This document shows positions 25,352 to 36,899 of a stretch of DNA of 64,000 nucleotides, piece after piece. Positions within the stretch are counted from its first letter, which is position 1; the number at the start of each line of letters is the position of its first letter. The stretch is from assembly GCA_965153355.1 (NCBI GenBank), contig OZ231126.1:46996001-47060000 (forward strand). The letters run 5' to 3'. The stretch is from Flaccisagitta enflata. Lineage: Eukaryota; Chaetognatha; Sagittoidea; Aphragmophora. The notes below the pieces were generated by a model that worked only from the letters and a program-made list of their open reading frames with translations, had not been told where the DNA came from and did not search any database. Both the position numbers and the translations under genes were made by a program.

Positions 25352-25558
25352 TTTTTAGTTGCGTGCTACGCGACTCTACACCCTGCTTTCTCGGTCCACC
25401 CATCGGTCTGTCCGTCGGTCCGTCGGTCCATCGGTCCGTTGGTCCGTTGGTCCGTTGGTCCGTCCATCAGTCCGTCCATCACACTTTACTTTTTCTGGGT
25501 TTTTGCGGTTTTTGGCCTCACTGCTCCTGCCCAAATGATGGAGTGACCCCAATTATAA
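25352..25558 (-). repeat. Hairpin-ended repeat family, long subtype, 5' truncated
   Basis: The plus strand has AGTTGCGT (25357-25364), loop GCT, ACGCGACT (25368-25375): an 8-bp stem with one G-T pair. A GTCC tandem, CACACTTTACTTTTTCTGGG and CACTGCTCCTGCCCAAATGA follow. It ends at GTGACCCCAATTATA, lacking the AAGGCCGG end. Confidence 0.85.
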
Positions 25559-25569
25559 CAGATGAATTC

Positions 25570-26160
25570 TGAAGATTAGAATGGGGAAAATACTGATTTT
25601 TCAAGAATCAAGGAATGCTCACTTTACAGCAACATACCAACAACAACATCAACAGCATTGACAGCAACAAAAATAACAACAACATTAATAAAAACAAAAA
25701 CAACAACAGCATTAATAGCAGCAACAACAATAAAAATAAAAACAAAAACAACAGCGACAACAGTAAAAAATAGGAACAAACTGCCAAGATTTCGAATTTT
25801 ATGCTCAATACGGGGCCCTAGGGCTGAAAAAGTACACATTAGGATGTAAAAATGTTTGAAACATGTATGATGATGTATTGTACTTTTGTCAAAATCAATC
25901 AGAGTGGCTTTTGTGCTTATTTTTAAAGAGAGGCACATTAAAACACCACAAATATGATTGATAATGGCGGAAACATGTCAGTATTGGTATATATGCTCAT
26001 TCAGGGCAAATGTTGTGGGGTACCCGATCATTTTACAGCCTGGGGACCATTACCACTGGCTTCAGCACGAAAAAAGGGTTTAGAAACACTTTTTCCACCA
26101 CTTGATTTCTCAAAATGATACTTTTCTGGACCATACTAATGAGACTACAACATGCAAATC
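25570..26160. repeat. Right arm of 5.7-kb inverted repeat
   Basis: Inverted counterpart of 20465-21045, with an AAC-rich tract at 25620-25770 where the left arm has GTT. The homology stops near ACTACAACATGC. Confidence 0.85.
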
Positions 26161-27045
26161 AGATCATCATCATCAGAGCTAACTGTCCTACCCTACCCTG
26201 CTAAAATGGTTTCATTACCACAGGAAGAAGGTACGAGTTTTGCAGCAGCGGCAGGTCAGACATACCCTGCAAAGCCATACCAAATCTGACCAGGCAGTAA
26301 AAAGGGTACTTTTGAACAAGAAAGAAGCTTTTAAGTTGCTAGTGGAAATGTTGACAAATAGTCTTTTGGACTATTGCATAGAAGTACAAAAGATGTTCAC
26401 CTTTTCTTTTTTACTTCTTTTTTTTGTAATTGGTAGGTCAAAATCTGGTTCATCATGATCATAAAATGATGAATCACAAAGAGAAGAAAACCTATGAGGT
26501 ATCAGGTTTTAAACAAGATTTTGCCTTAACTATCCCACCTGGGCATGCAGTATTGTTTCTCTCATCTATTGAAAAAAATCCTTATCAATTCATGGGACAC
26601 TAACTCTTGATTTTATTATTGTTTTCGCAGCAGCGGCAGGTCAGGCACTCCCTGCATAACTGTAACAAATCTGACCAGGCAATTAATCAAGCCCAGCCTC
26701 TTCCAGACTAACTTTCAGTCTGGGAATCAATTAAGCATTAGGCCATTTAAAGACATTTTAATTGCCTGAGGATAATCAAAAGAATTTCAAAGGTAATGAG
26801 AAGTTAGAAATTTGTTAATAATGTTTTGATGCCTATTTAGATCAATTTTCTGGTGAGGGTCAAGATTCAAGTATCTAATGATGAAATAAATCCTGTATAT
26901 CAAAGACAAAATAGAGATTGGAATCAGAACAAAGATGGCTCTTGCGAGGTTGTTGACTGCATTATGTAAATGAGGAAAGCGTTTTTCAATCATTCTCAAA
27001 TTCAAATTTTCAAGTCTCTGAAGGGACATCCTAATACTTTCATAT
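26161..27045. other. Intergenic; ~60-bp direct duplication
   Basis: GCAGCAGCGGCAGGTCAG followed by a conserved CCCTGCA...CAAATCTGACCAGGCA occurs at about 26240-26300 and 26630-26690. No gene is supported; the duplicated piece could be a remnant exon but has no readable frame in common. Confidence 0.5.
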
Positions 27046-27049
27046 GCTT

Positions 27050-27260
27050 AGATTTGTGTAGCAAGGCTGGATTTGGGCATTCAAGGCTGAATTTGGGCCT
27101 TCAAAACTGAATTTGGGCATTGAGAATGGGACCTGGGCCTCGATGTTGGGATTCTGACCTTGAGATCAGGATCGAGTCAAGGGGGGGGGGGGGCAGAGAA
27201 ACAGAAGAAAAAAAATCACAGCTTCTGTGTAAACACATAGGGCATCAGCCCCCTCAGACC
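27050..27260. repeat. Diverged GC-palindrome repeat interior
   Basis: Tandem ~21-bp units of GGCTGAATTTGGGCCTTCAA, a G12 run at 27181, and GGGCATCAGCCCCCTC resemble the inverted form of the composite repeat seen at 54253. Confidence 0.6.
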
Positions 27261-27925
27261 CATTGTCCAAATAAGGTTCAATAGGTGTGTATTAAACTGA
27301 ACAACCTGAGGGAAGGTCATGGTTGAACTAGTATCTCAGTGATGAATAGAATGAATAGCGATTTTTATAAAATTAACAGGAAAAATGTTTTTTTATTACT
27401 TTATTAGACTGTAAGGAGCAAAAAAAATTCCAATATAACATTGATCAAATTCTGGAATGGCTCTAAGGCATTGCAGATATGAAAAATGGACTTTACTGCT
27501 AGATTGATGGACTGATTATCTAATAAAGGTCAATCGTTGCACTTGAAATAAATGACATTCAGGAAGTTTTTCTAAGGTCACGATAGAGCTGCGATATGCA
27601 AATAAGATTGAGTGTTCCTTCTCAGTATTTTGTACTGTTTTGGCCGCATAAAAATCAAAACAAGGCTGGATACTCAGCAATCCAGTTGTGGATGGTTGGG
27701 CAGGAGCAGTAATGTGAAAAAACCGCTTGGAATTCAAAAATGTGACGGATGGATGGACTGACCTACCAACCAACCAACCAACACGGCAAGGTGTAGAGTC
27801 ACATGTCCGCGACTAAAAAAAGGGGTAGAAGACAAATGGATGGTTCACTCCCTCTTCCTCTAATTTTCAAAAACAATTTGCCGGATTGCTTATGAGTCAA
27901 TGGTTTATTGAAGGGAAGAGATACA
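27236..27925 (+). repeat. Direct repeat unit 1 (partner at 28432-28960)
   Basis: Aligns with 28432-28960 through landmarks such as TTAGACTGTAAGGA, CATTGATCAAATTCTG, TACTGTTTTGGCCGCATA and CAATTTGCCGGATTGCT. Unit 1 is interrupted by a hairpin-ended repeat at 27662-27820; unit 2 is not. Confidence 0.85.
27662..27820 (+). repeat. Hairpin-ended repeat family, inserted in direct repeat unit 1
   Basis: AAGGCTGGATACTCAGC, GGATGGTTGGGCAGGAGCAG, GACCTACCAACCAACCAACC, GGTGTAGAGTCACATGTCCG then CGACTAAAAAA. The paralogous site near 28868 reads straight from GGCCGCATAGCCATTG into AAAAAAGGGTGAGAAG without it, giving an empty-site comparison. Confidence 0.9.
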
Positions 27926-28116
27926 TCAACCTCTTTCCTTTTACTTCATGTCATAATTATTCAAGGCTTGCAAGGGAAGCTGTTTCTTTGGTGTGTGTAA
28001 GCCTTTTAGGAGAAAAATTGACACTCAGGAAGTTTTTATTGGGTCAATAAAGAACTGCAATATGCAAACAAGGTTGACACTGATACAGGCCCCTGAAAAA
28101 AATGACATGTTTTTTA

Positions 28117-28200
28117 TTTGCAGATACGCAACTCTATAAGAACCTTTGTCCATCTGTCAGTTGGTCCATATGTCTGTCGGTCCGTCTGCTGTTATAATCA
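28117..28200 (-). repeat. Hairpin-ended repeat family, 3' fragment
   Basis: CAGATACGCAACTCTATAAG, CCTTTGTCCATCTGTC and GGTCCATATGTCTGTCGGTC match the minus-strand 3' portion; the hairpin is half decayed. Confidence 0.65.
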
Positions 28201-28431
28201 GATGGACATGACTGTTACACTCATGGACAATAATCTACAAAATACCGATCAATGCATCTGAAAAAATGTCTCATTCTGGAAGTCTTTTTAGGTTGCTTTA
28301 GAGCTGCAACATGCAAATTTGATTGAGTGTCAGTTTTAGCTGCATCGAAGGTTTAAATAGTTGCAAAAGCGTTTGATGGTCAGTGGTTTTTGTGCCCTGC
28401 TAGAGTAGGTTGTGCGAGTGTTGCTTGCCTC

Positions 28432-28960
28432 TGTGCAAAAGCAATGGGCATCAACCCATTCAGAGCCGTAATCCAAGTAAAGGTAGATGAGTGCAAAGGG
28501 AACTGAACAATTTGAGGGAAAAATAATGGTTGATCTGACATATCAATGACAGATTGAGAGATCAATGACATTTAGATTTTTCCTGGAAACAACAAGTTTT
28601 TTAAGTAAATTGTTAGACTGTAAGGATCAAAATGAATTCCAATATGACATTGATCAAATTCTGAAATGGCTCTAAGGCACTGCAGATATCAAGAAATGGA
28701 CTTGACTGCTAGACTAATGGACTAATGATCAACTAAAGGCCGATCTATGCACCCGAAAAAAATGATATTCAGGTAGGTTTTTAAAGGTCACTATAGAGCT
28801 GCAATATGCAAAAAAGATTGAGTGTCCCCTCTCGGTCTTTCATACTGTTTTGGCCGCATAGCCATTGAAAAAAGGGTGAGAAGATAAAGGGATGGTTCTC
28901 TCCCTCTCCCTCAAATTTTCAGATACAATTTGCCGGATTGCTCATGAGTCAATAGTTTGG
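28432..28960 (+). repeat. Direct repeat unit 2 (partner at 27236-27925)
   Basis: Uninterrupted partner of unit 1. Contains GAGCTGCAATATGCAAA, the ATGCAAAT-like motif that recurs throughout 27-41 kb. Confidence 0.85.
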
Positions 28961-29398
28961 GTCTGGGTGGAAGAAAAATGGATGGCTCTTATTTTGAACA
29001 GTCAAGGTTACTCATGAATTAAGAGGCGAAAAGAGTATTGACAGGTTAGTGAAGATGGGCAAAGATATTTCTGAGGATATCAGATTAAGTTGCAGTCAAC
29101 CCCAGCAATTGAGACAGAGTATGCGCAATGTTTATGCTTTGGGTGATTTCATTTTTACAATACTTATTACATCACAGTGAATGAAACTATCAAACCTACA
29201 TCATAAAAGATATCTTCTGACATGAACAAAGTATAGATCAAATCGATAGTACATGTATTTCAATCAGCAGCATTTTTGAACTTATATGAAAAGATTATTT
29301 GATTAAAAGATACAGATAGTGAGGTTTGATTGCACTCTACAATATGCAAATGAGATTGAATCTGACCCTATGAAAGTCAAAGTGCTAATTAATGGAAT
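28961..29398. other. Intergenic, nothing recognised
   Basis: A/T-rich sequence with one CAATATGCAAATGAGATTGA motif at 29340 just upstream of the next hairpin-ended repeat. Confidence 0.4.
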
Positions 29399-29569
29399 AA
29401 GGCCGGATACACAGCTACCAAAGTTGCGTGCCGGTGGGGAGGGGCCATATTTGAGGTCACCAGACCATTTGGGCAGGAGCATTGAGGTCAAAGAAATTAA
29501 ATCATAAAAAAAGTAAAGTGTGACTGACCAACCGATGGACGGACAATGCAGGTGCATGCGACTAAAAAT
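29399..29569 (+). repeat. Hairpin-ended repeat family, long subtype
   Basis: AAGGCCGGATACACAGCTAC, AAAGTTGCGTGCCGGTGGGG, GGTCACCAGACCATTTGGGC, GACTGACCAACCGATGGACG, and a shortened 3' end GGTGCATGCGACTAAAAA. Confidence 0.85.
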
Positions 29570-30195
29570 CTTGTTCTTCTCCTACAAAAATGGCCTATAT
29601 TTGGATTAAGCAAAAATTTTAGTCAATAGATGCAGAACTCAGTAGGTAGAATCTTTTTGATGAAGTGTATCAAACAATCAAACATTTTTGGTTTTGGAAA
29701 GCAAGTTATTGTTAAACTACAGGTCAAGAGAGAGATTGGCTACACCTTTAGAAACCCATGAAATCATTTGCATATTGCAGATATAGTCTTCTCCTGATCA
29801 AAATCTTCAGCCATGTCTCATAAATGTATTTTTTTGTATTTTTTAATCAATCTTGACTCTTGATGATGCCCTGTTCTCCAGTATCTTTTTGTTTCATGTC
29901 TTGTTCTGGTAGTAAGACACTCTCTGTTAAAAATCTCACTCATCCCAAAGAAATGTTTTTGACCTTCCTCTTCAACAATCTGTTTCAAAAGTTAGTTTTT
30001 TTGGGGGTTAGGAAAGAAAGGGCCTTATTTCTTTTTAAATGTCAAAGGGTTAACAATGAGAACAAATATCAGTTCCAGTTCAGGCATTGATTAGGCATAA
30101 AAAAGTGATCAAGCTTAGTGTTTGAGGGTTGATTTCAGGGTAAGGTTTAGTCCCGGGGGAAGAGTGAGTTAAAGGGGTAGGGATGAGTTAGGAAG
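29570..30195. other. Intergenic, nothing recognised
   Basis: A/T-rich sequence with TTTGCATATTGCAG at 29768, the inverse of the recurrent ATGCAAAT motif. No gene supported. Confidence 0.4.
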
Positions 30196-30196
30196 G

Positions 30197-30199
<3 letters not shown>

Positions 30200-30265
<66 letters not shown>
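30200..30265. repeat. (CT)n microsatellite
   Basis: About 65 bp of CT dinucleotide. Confidence 0.95.
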
Positions 30266-30267
<2 letters not shown>

Positions 30268-30429
30268 GCTTCATTATTCCAGCTCAAGGACAACTTCACT
30301 GAGTCAACCCAGTCATCATGCAAGGCCAGGCTTTGGTATCCAAGAAAGAGAGAGGGAGAGAAAAAGAAAAAGAATCATTTTGATCATGGAACCTGAGTGA
30401 AGAAAAGTTAAGGAGGTAAAGTTAAGTGT

Positions 30430-31421
30430 CTTTTCATGTTTCTCCAAGTTTTTTCATGTCTCTTTATGTCTTTATATGTATCTTCATGTCTTCTCTTGTC
30501 ACTTCATGTCTTCTCATGTCTCTTCTTTTCTCCTCATGTCTCCATATGTCTTTTGATGTTATTTCATATCTCATGTGGTTTCATGTCTCTTTCTGTCTTT
30601 GCATGTCTCTTCATGTGTTTTCATGTCTCTTCATTTCTCCTCATGTCTCTTTATGCGTATGTCTCCTCTTTTCTTTTTAAGTTTCCTGTCTCCTAGTGTC
30701 TTTCTTCATATCTCATCATATCTCCTCATGTCTCCTCATGTCCTCTCATGTCTCTTCATATCTTTTTAGTCTCTTGATGTCTCTTCATTCCTTTTCAAGT
30801 CTCTTCATGTCTTCTCATGTCTCTTCATGTCGCCTTATGTCTTTTCATGTCTCTTCATGTCTTCTCATGTCTTCTCATGTCTCTTAATGTCTTTTTATGT
30901 CTTTTCATGTCTCTTCATGTCTCCTCATGTCTCTTCATGTCTTTTCATGTCTCATCATATCTTTTCATGTCTTTTCATGTCTCTTCATGTCTCCTTGTGT
31001 CTTTTCATGTCTCTTCATGTCCCCTCATGTCTCTTTATGTCTCCTCATATCTCTACATGTCCTTTCATGTCTCCTCATGTGTTTTCATGTTGCCTTATGT
31101 CTCTTCATGTCTTTTCATCTCTCTTCATGTCCCCTCATGTCTTTTCATGTCTCTTCATGTCTTTTCATGTCTCTTCATGTCATTTTATGTCTTTTCATGT
31201 CATCTTATGTCTTTTCATGTCTTCTCATGTCTCTTCATGTCCTCTCATGTCTTTTCATGTCTCTTCATGTCTTCTCATGTCTCTTCATGTCTCTTCATGT
31301 CTTTTTATGTCTATTTATGTCTTCTCATGTCTCTTTATGTCTCCTCATATCTCTTCATGTCTTTTCATGTCCCTCATGTCTTCTCATGTCTCCTCATGTC
31401 TTCTTTTGTCTTTCCATGTCT
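30430..31421 (+). repeat. 10-bp satellite (TCATGTCTYT)n, forward block 1
   Basis: About one hundred 10-bp units TCATGTCTCT / TCATGTCTTT with occasional one- or two-base slips. All three forward frames are open over long stretches (MSLHVSSCLF and similar) only because the unit lacks stop codons. Not protein-coding. Confidence 0.95.
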
Positions 31422-31423
31422 TA

Positions 31424-32421
31424 CAGGGTGTTTCATGCGTTTTGAGGTTTAAAGAATCGACATAGCTTTTCTCCTAGAAAAGTCATTCAAATTCTGAAAA
31501 AAGGTCTGAATAGATCTTGAAGTGCAGTTTTTTTATGTCACCAATTTTTTATATCTGCGCTTTTATGCCCACTATGTAAGTTTGAAGAAAACAACCATAT
31601 CCAGCATGCATCTTTAATCTGGATAATTATGGCAAAAAAAATGGAAACTACTTGTTTGTTAGCGTTTCACATCCAAGCAATAAGAAAAAAATAGCAAAAT
31701 CCATGACCATCTTGAAGCTCTGTGAAAGATCTTTCCAATGAGACCTTGCTGGTTGTCATATCTCTATCCGTTTAGAAATGGCAGAAGAATGAAGACAGGT
31801 GGTCAAGAATTTGGAAAGTCAGTAACACCTGATTTTCATGGGCTATCTTTTTTGTAACATAGAAATTGAACAAATTGAGTTGGAAATTTGTTCTTGGCTC
31901 CATTTTATAGAAAATTCATGGCTCTTTAATTTGCTCATGGATATCGAGTAGCAAAGACAATCCTGAGTTTGTAATTGACAAAAATGAAAAGAGTAAAATT
32001 TCTGGATGGAAAAAAAATTAAAAGAAGCATTTTTTTCCATTTGTGATTTCTTTCTTTAATATTTTGCCATTTCTAAATGAATGAAGCTACAAGTACAGTG
32101 TCCTGCAACGTCGCGTTTTGAAGATTTTTTGCGGAGCTTTTAAACAGTCATGGATTTTTTGTAATTCAGGCCAATAGTTGACCAGAAACTAGTAAAAGAA
32201 GTTGTCCATTTTTTTCTTTACCATGGTTAGTTAACTGGATAATGTTGTTTACTTTAAACTACCGTAGCTCCCAAGCTAAAAAAACGCAAATACAAAAAAT
32301 TGGTGACGTTTAAAAAACTGCACTTCAAGATCTATTCAGACCTTTTTTCAGAATTGGAATAGCTTTTCTAGAAGAAAAGCTATGTCGATTCTTTAAACCT
32401 CAAAACGCGTGAAACACCCTG
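31424..32421. mobile_element. Foldback MITE inserted in satellite (998 bp, TA target)
   Basis: The ends CAGGGTGTTTCATGCGTTTT and AAAACGCGTGAAACACCCTG are inverted repeats. Arms run on through GTTTAAAGAATCGACATAGC. TA flanks lie at 31422-31423 and 32422-32423. Removing the element and one TA restores an ordinary satellite junction (CATGTCTTATGTCCCC). TIR shape and TA target suggest Tc1/mariner. No transposase frame, so non-autonomous. Confidence 0.9.
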
Positions 32422-32423
32422 TA

Positions 32424-33140
32424 TGTCCCCTCATGTTCTTTTTTTGTCATTTCATGTCTCCTCATGTTTCTTCATGTCTCTTCTTGTCTTTTCATCTCTT
32501 TTTGTTTCTTTTTATGTCTTCTCATGTCTTTTCATGTCCTATGTCTTTTAATGTCTCTTCATTTCCCTATGTCTCTTCTTGTCTTTTCATGTCTTTTCAT
32601 GTCTTCTCATGTTTTTATGTCTACTTATGTCTATTCATGTCTCTTCATGTCTCTTCATGTCTCCTCATGTCTGCACATGGCTCCCCATTTCGTTTTATGT
32701 CCTTTCCTGTCTCCTAAAGTCTTTTTATGTCTTTTCATGTCTCTTCATGTCTCCTTATGTCTTCTCATGTCTCTTCATGTTTTTTTGTCTCTTAATGTGT
32801 CTTCATGCCTTTTCATGTCTCTTCATTTCTTCTCATGTCTCTTCATCTCTCTTGATGTCTTCTGTCTCTTCATGTGTTTTCATGTCTCCTCATGTGTTTT
32901 TATGTCTCCTGGTGTCTTTTCATCTCTCCTCTTTTCTTTTAATGTTTTTTTCATGTCTTTTCAGGTCTCTTATTTCTCATTGTGTGTCCTCATGTCTTTT
33001 CATGTCTCCATATCTCTATATGTCTTTTCATGTCTCCTTACGCTTTTCATGTTTCCTCATGTCTTCATTTTTTTCATGTGTCTTTATGTCTTTCCACATC
33101 TCTACATGTTTCTCCTGTCTCTTCATGTCTCCTCATGTAG
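32424..33140 (+). repeat. 10-bp satellite, forward block 2
   Basis: Continuation of the CATGTC satellite after the inserted MITE, more degenerate than block 1. Confidence 0.95.
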
Positions 33141-33144
33141 TTTC

Positions 33145-33635
33145 ATATTCAACCCTACCCCTAACTCCATCTCTTACTCCACCTTGAACTCCACCTCTAG
33201 CCCTAATTTTACACCTACCCCTGACACCACCCTTACTCCTAACTTCACTCCCAACCCTTACTCCACCCCTACCTCTAACTCCACCCTAACCCCAAACCCC
33301 ACCTCTACTTCCACATCTACCCCTAAATCTTCACCCAACTCTACCCTTACCTCAAACCCCCCTCACCCTACCTCAACCCTTAGCTCCTCTACCCCTAAAT
33401 CCACCGCTATCCATAACTCCACCCCTAAATCCACCGCTATCCATAACTCCACCCCTACCCTGAAAATTATCTCTACCCTTAAGTCCACCTTTTCCCCCTT
33501 CACCAACCCTACCCCTACCCCTAACTCTACTCTTTTTCCTTACCCTGCCCCTGACCCTCTGTCCAACCCTACCCCTAACTACACCCCTTCCCCAAACTAC
33601 ACACCTACCTCTAACTTTCCCCCTCCCTTACCTCA
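33145..33635 (+). repeat. Degenerate telomere-like minisatellite (CCCTAACTCCAC type)
   Basis: C/A/T-only strand built from ACCCCTA, CCCTAACTCCACC and CCAACCCTACCCC units. It resembles decayed TTAGGG-type repeats, but units are irregular. A stretch CCCCTAAATCCACCGCTATC is exactly duplicated at about 33390 and 33421. Confidence 0.8.
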
Positions 33636-33639
33636 TGTC

Positions 33640-33876
33640 ACTTGATGTCTCTTCATGTCTCTCCATATTTTTCATGTCTCTTTAAGTCTTTTCATATCTC
33701 TTCATGTCTCTACATGTCTTTTCATACTTCCTCATGTCTTTTCATATCTGTTCATGCCTCTTCATGTCTTTTCATGTCATTTTATGTCTCTTTTTGTCTT
33801 TTCTTATCTGTTCATGTCTCCTCCTCTCTTCTCATGTCTCTCCATCTCTTTCCATGTCCCTCCATGCCTTTTTGTG
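33640..33876 (+). repeat. 10-bp satellite, forward block 3
   Basis: CATGTCTCTTCATG units resume after the telomere-like tract and stop at about 33876. Confidence 0.9.
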
Positions 33877-35283
33877 AAGAGACATGAAAAGACATAAGAC
33901 ATAAAAGTAAATTAGGAGACATGAATAGTCAGAAGACATGAAAGACATGAAAAGACAAGAAAAGACATGAAGAGACATAGAGAGACATGAAGAGACATAA
34001 AAAGAAATTAAAAGACATTAAAGATAAGAAGAGACATGAAGAGACATGAGGAGACATGAGGAGACATGAGGAGACATGAAGACATAAGAAAGGACATAAA
34101 AAGAATTGAGGAGACTTCAAGAGACATCAGGAAGCATGAGGAGACATAAGGAGACATGAAAAGACATGAGGAGACATTGGGAGACATGAAGAAAAATGAG
34201 GAGACTACAAGAGACATGAGAGGACATGAAGATACATAGAAAGAATGGGAGAGACATGAAGGGACATAAGGAGACATGATGAGACACAAGGAGACATGAA
34301 GAGACATAAAGAAATAAGAGGAGACTTGAAAGGACATGAGAGGAAATGAAGAGACATGAAGAGACATGAAAAGTCATGAGGAGACATGAATAGACATAAG
34401 AAGACATGAAGAGAAATGAAAAACATGAGGAGACATTTAAATACATGAGGAGACATGAAGAGACATGAGGAGACATGAGGAGACATGAGGAGACATGGAG
34501 AGACATGAAAAGACAAAAAAAGAAATTATGAGACATGAATAGACGGGAAAAGACATCAAAACAAAAGAAAAGACATGAAAAGACATGAAGAGACATGAAG
34601 AGACATGAAAAGACATAAAAAGACATAAAGAGACATGAAAAATACGAAAAAAGAAATAAAAAACAAGAAGAGACATGAGGTGATATGAGGAGACATGAAG
34701 ACACATGAAAGGACATGACAAGAAATGAGGAGACATGAAGTGACATCAGGAAACATGAGGAGACATGAGGAGACATAAAAGACTTGAAAAGACATGAGGA
34801 GACATGAAGAGACATGAAGAATAAGGAGGAGTATACAAGAGACATAGGGGACATGAAGACACATAAAAAGAATGGAGGAGACATGAAGGGACATGAGGAG
34901 ACATGAGGAGACATGAGCAGACATGGGCAGACATAAGGAGACATGAAGAGACATGGAGAAACCTGAGGAGACTACAAGAGACATGAGGGGACATAAAGAG
35001 ATATATGAGGAGACATAAAAAAACATGGGAATACATGGGGAGACATTAAGAGACATGAAAAGACATGAGCCATGAGGATACATGAGGAAAGATGATGGGG
35101 CATGAATAGACTTAAAGAGACATGAAGACATGAAGCACATGAAGAGGAATGAGGAGATATAAGCAGGCACAAAGAGATGTAAGGAGAAATGAGGAGACAT
35201 GAGGAGACATGAGGAGACATGAAGAAACACAAGGAGACATGAGGAGACATGAGTTGGCATGAGGAGGCAAGAGACATGAACAC
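33877..35283 (-). repeat. 10-bp satellite, inverted block
   Basis: From GTGAAGAGACATGAAAAGAC onward the same satellite runs in the opposite orientation (AGACATGAAG / AGACATGAGG) for 1.4 kb. The orientation switch within a few bases of 33876 makes a kilobase-scale imperfect palindrome with block 3 and the earlier blocks. Confidence 0.95.
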
Positions 35284-35333
35284 AAATGGACTGACTATGT
35301 TAGAAATGGTGTTTAGAAAATTTCGCGCTATGG

Positions 35334-35360
35334 ACCCTAACCCTAACCCTAACCCTAAGC
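35334..35360 (+). repeat. Interstitial telomeric repeat (CCCTAA)n
   Basis: ACCCTAACCCTAACCCTAAC then CCTAAGCC: about four exact CCCTAA units. This fits TTAGGG telomeres. It is internal, not a chromosome end, since complex sequence follows. Confidence 0.85.
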
Positions 35361-35454
35361 CTACTGTCCTCTCCTTCATCAAGTTCATGTTCACAAAAAA
35401 TCCTTCTCAGGATTTGCAAAACTGACAAGCCGAAGGTGATGATTCTTTGTCAGA

Positions 35455-35490
<36 letters not shown>

Positions 35491-35920
35491 TTGTTGGATG
35501 AAAAGGGTGAACATACCGTTATCCCAGTTGTGTGTCCTAACCCCACATTCACCCCTACCCTTAGACACACTCCTGGACTCACCCCTACCTCTAACTCCCC
35601 CGTACTACCAACTTCACCCCTACCCCTTACCCTACTCTAACCTCTAACTTGCCCCTTGACCCCATACTCAACCTCCACCCCTTACCCCTAACTCGTCCAT
35701 TACCTCTAACTCCAATCCTACCCCTAACTCCACCTCTACCCCCTACTCCACCTTTCCCCCTTACCCTCCACCCCTAACCCTACCCCTACCCTAACTCTAC
35801 CCCTAACTCTGCCTTTTCCCCTAACTCCACCCCTATTCCTAAAACTACTCCTTATCCCAACCCCCTTTCCACAAGCCCTAAACTGTACCCCTCAATCCTC
35901 ATTCTCAACCCCTAGACCTG
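35361..35920 (+). repeat. Short (AG)n and second telomere-like degenerate tract
   Basis: GA dinucleotide at 35452-35491, then from about 35530 C/A/T-rich units such as ACCCCTACCCTTAGACAC and CCCTAACTCCACCTC, like 33145-33635. Confidence 0.8.
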
Positions 35921-36890
35921 ACCATATTTCCATTTTTAAACATTACTTGCAATTCGTTTAAGCTCTGCTTACTTTCTTTAGATTTTATTTTCTTTGAAAA
36001 GAAAGAAATGGAATGTATAATAAGCTTTACCTCTTCTACCCTCCCCTGCAAACTTTTTACATGGTTTCATATTATTGAAGAGGGAGGTTTAAAACTTTTC
36101 TCTATGAGTGAGATTGATTGGCGGATAGTTTCTTGCTTCCAATTAAAGAGGCAGATAAAAAAGGTTTAAGCGATTAATATATTGACGAGAGTGAATAATC
36201 ATTGAAAAAAGAAATAAAGTCAAATGCAAAACATGGCTCAATATGTTGATCCGGCCAAGTTAGTTTCTGCAATATGCAAATGATTTCATCAAACTTTGTA
36301 GATGCAGCCAATCACTTTTTTGCCTTTAATCATAAACCATCATGGCCATAAACACGGTCACCCAATTGTGGATGGTCGGGCAGGGGCAGTATAGCAAAAA
36401 ACACATTTCAAAAAAGTTACAAGCTGGCCATTGGACTGATTGACCAACACAGCAAGTTTGTAACTGAAGATATTGGATTTATTAGTACACAGAATTGTTT
36501 TGTTAGGAAAAATTTTGACTTTCATAGGGTTAAGGAGATTGAATCAGTGTCAATCTCATTTGCATATTGTGGTGGATAAGCTATCCTTTCTTAAAGTAAG
36601 ATGTTCTTTGCGGTTGACTACAAAAATGTTGTTTTTTGAAACCCATGCACTGACAAGTTGATTTATGTTGTTCATCTTCATTTTTTGTTTATGTCAGGGG
36701 ATACTTCTCATTATGTAGTTTCAATAATTTCATCCTCTGATGTGTGAAAAGTTATATCATATCAGCTAAAGGATCTATATTAACAAGTCTTTTTATAGAG
36801 TAATGGATAACCTGAAGAAAAACTAAAGAACTTGAATTCAAAACACAGGTTGGTTTTGGATTCATTGATGCTTTGTTCTTAGAAGCAAAA
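35921..36890. other. Intergenic with fragment of hairpin-ended repeat
   Basis: 36352-36460 carries a decayed family copy (ACACGGTCACCCAATTGTGG, GGTCGGGCAGGGGCAGTA, GACTGATTGACCAACACAGC). Motifs TGCAATATGCAAATG (36268) and TTTGCATATTG (36560) lie on either side. No gene supported. Confidence 0.5.
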
Positions 36891-36899
36891 CTGTTGCTT

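Noticed and set aside
30430-33876. CRISPR-like regular repeats
   Set aside because: The 10-bp units are contiguous with no unique spacers, and the DNA is eukaryotic.
30430-35283. Long forward and reverse frames (MSLHVSSCLF-type, up to ~390 codons)
   Set aside because: All frames are open because the 10-bp satellite unit has no stop codon in most phases; composition is purely repetitive.
35334-35360. Chromosome end
   Set aside because: Only about four exact units, with complex sequence on both sides.
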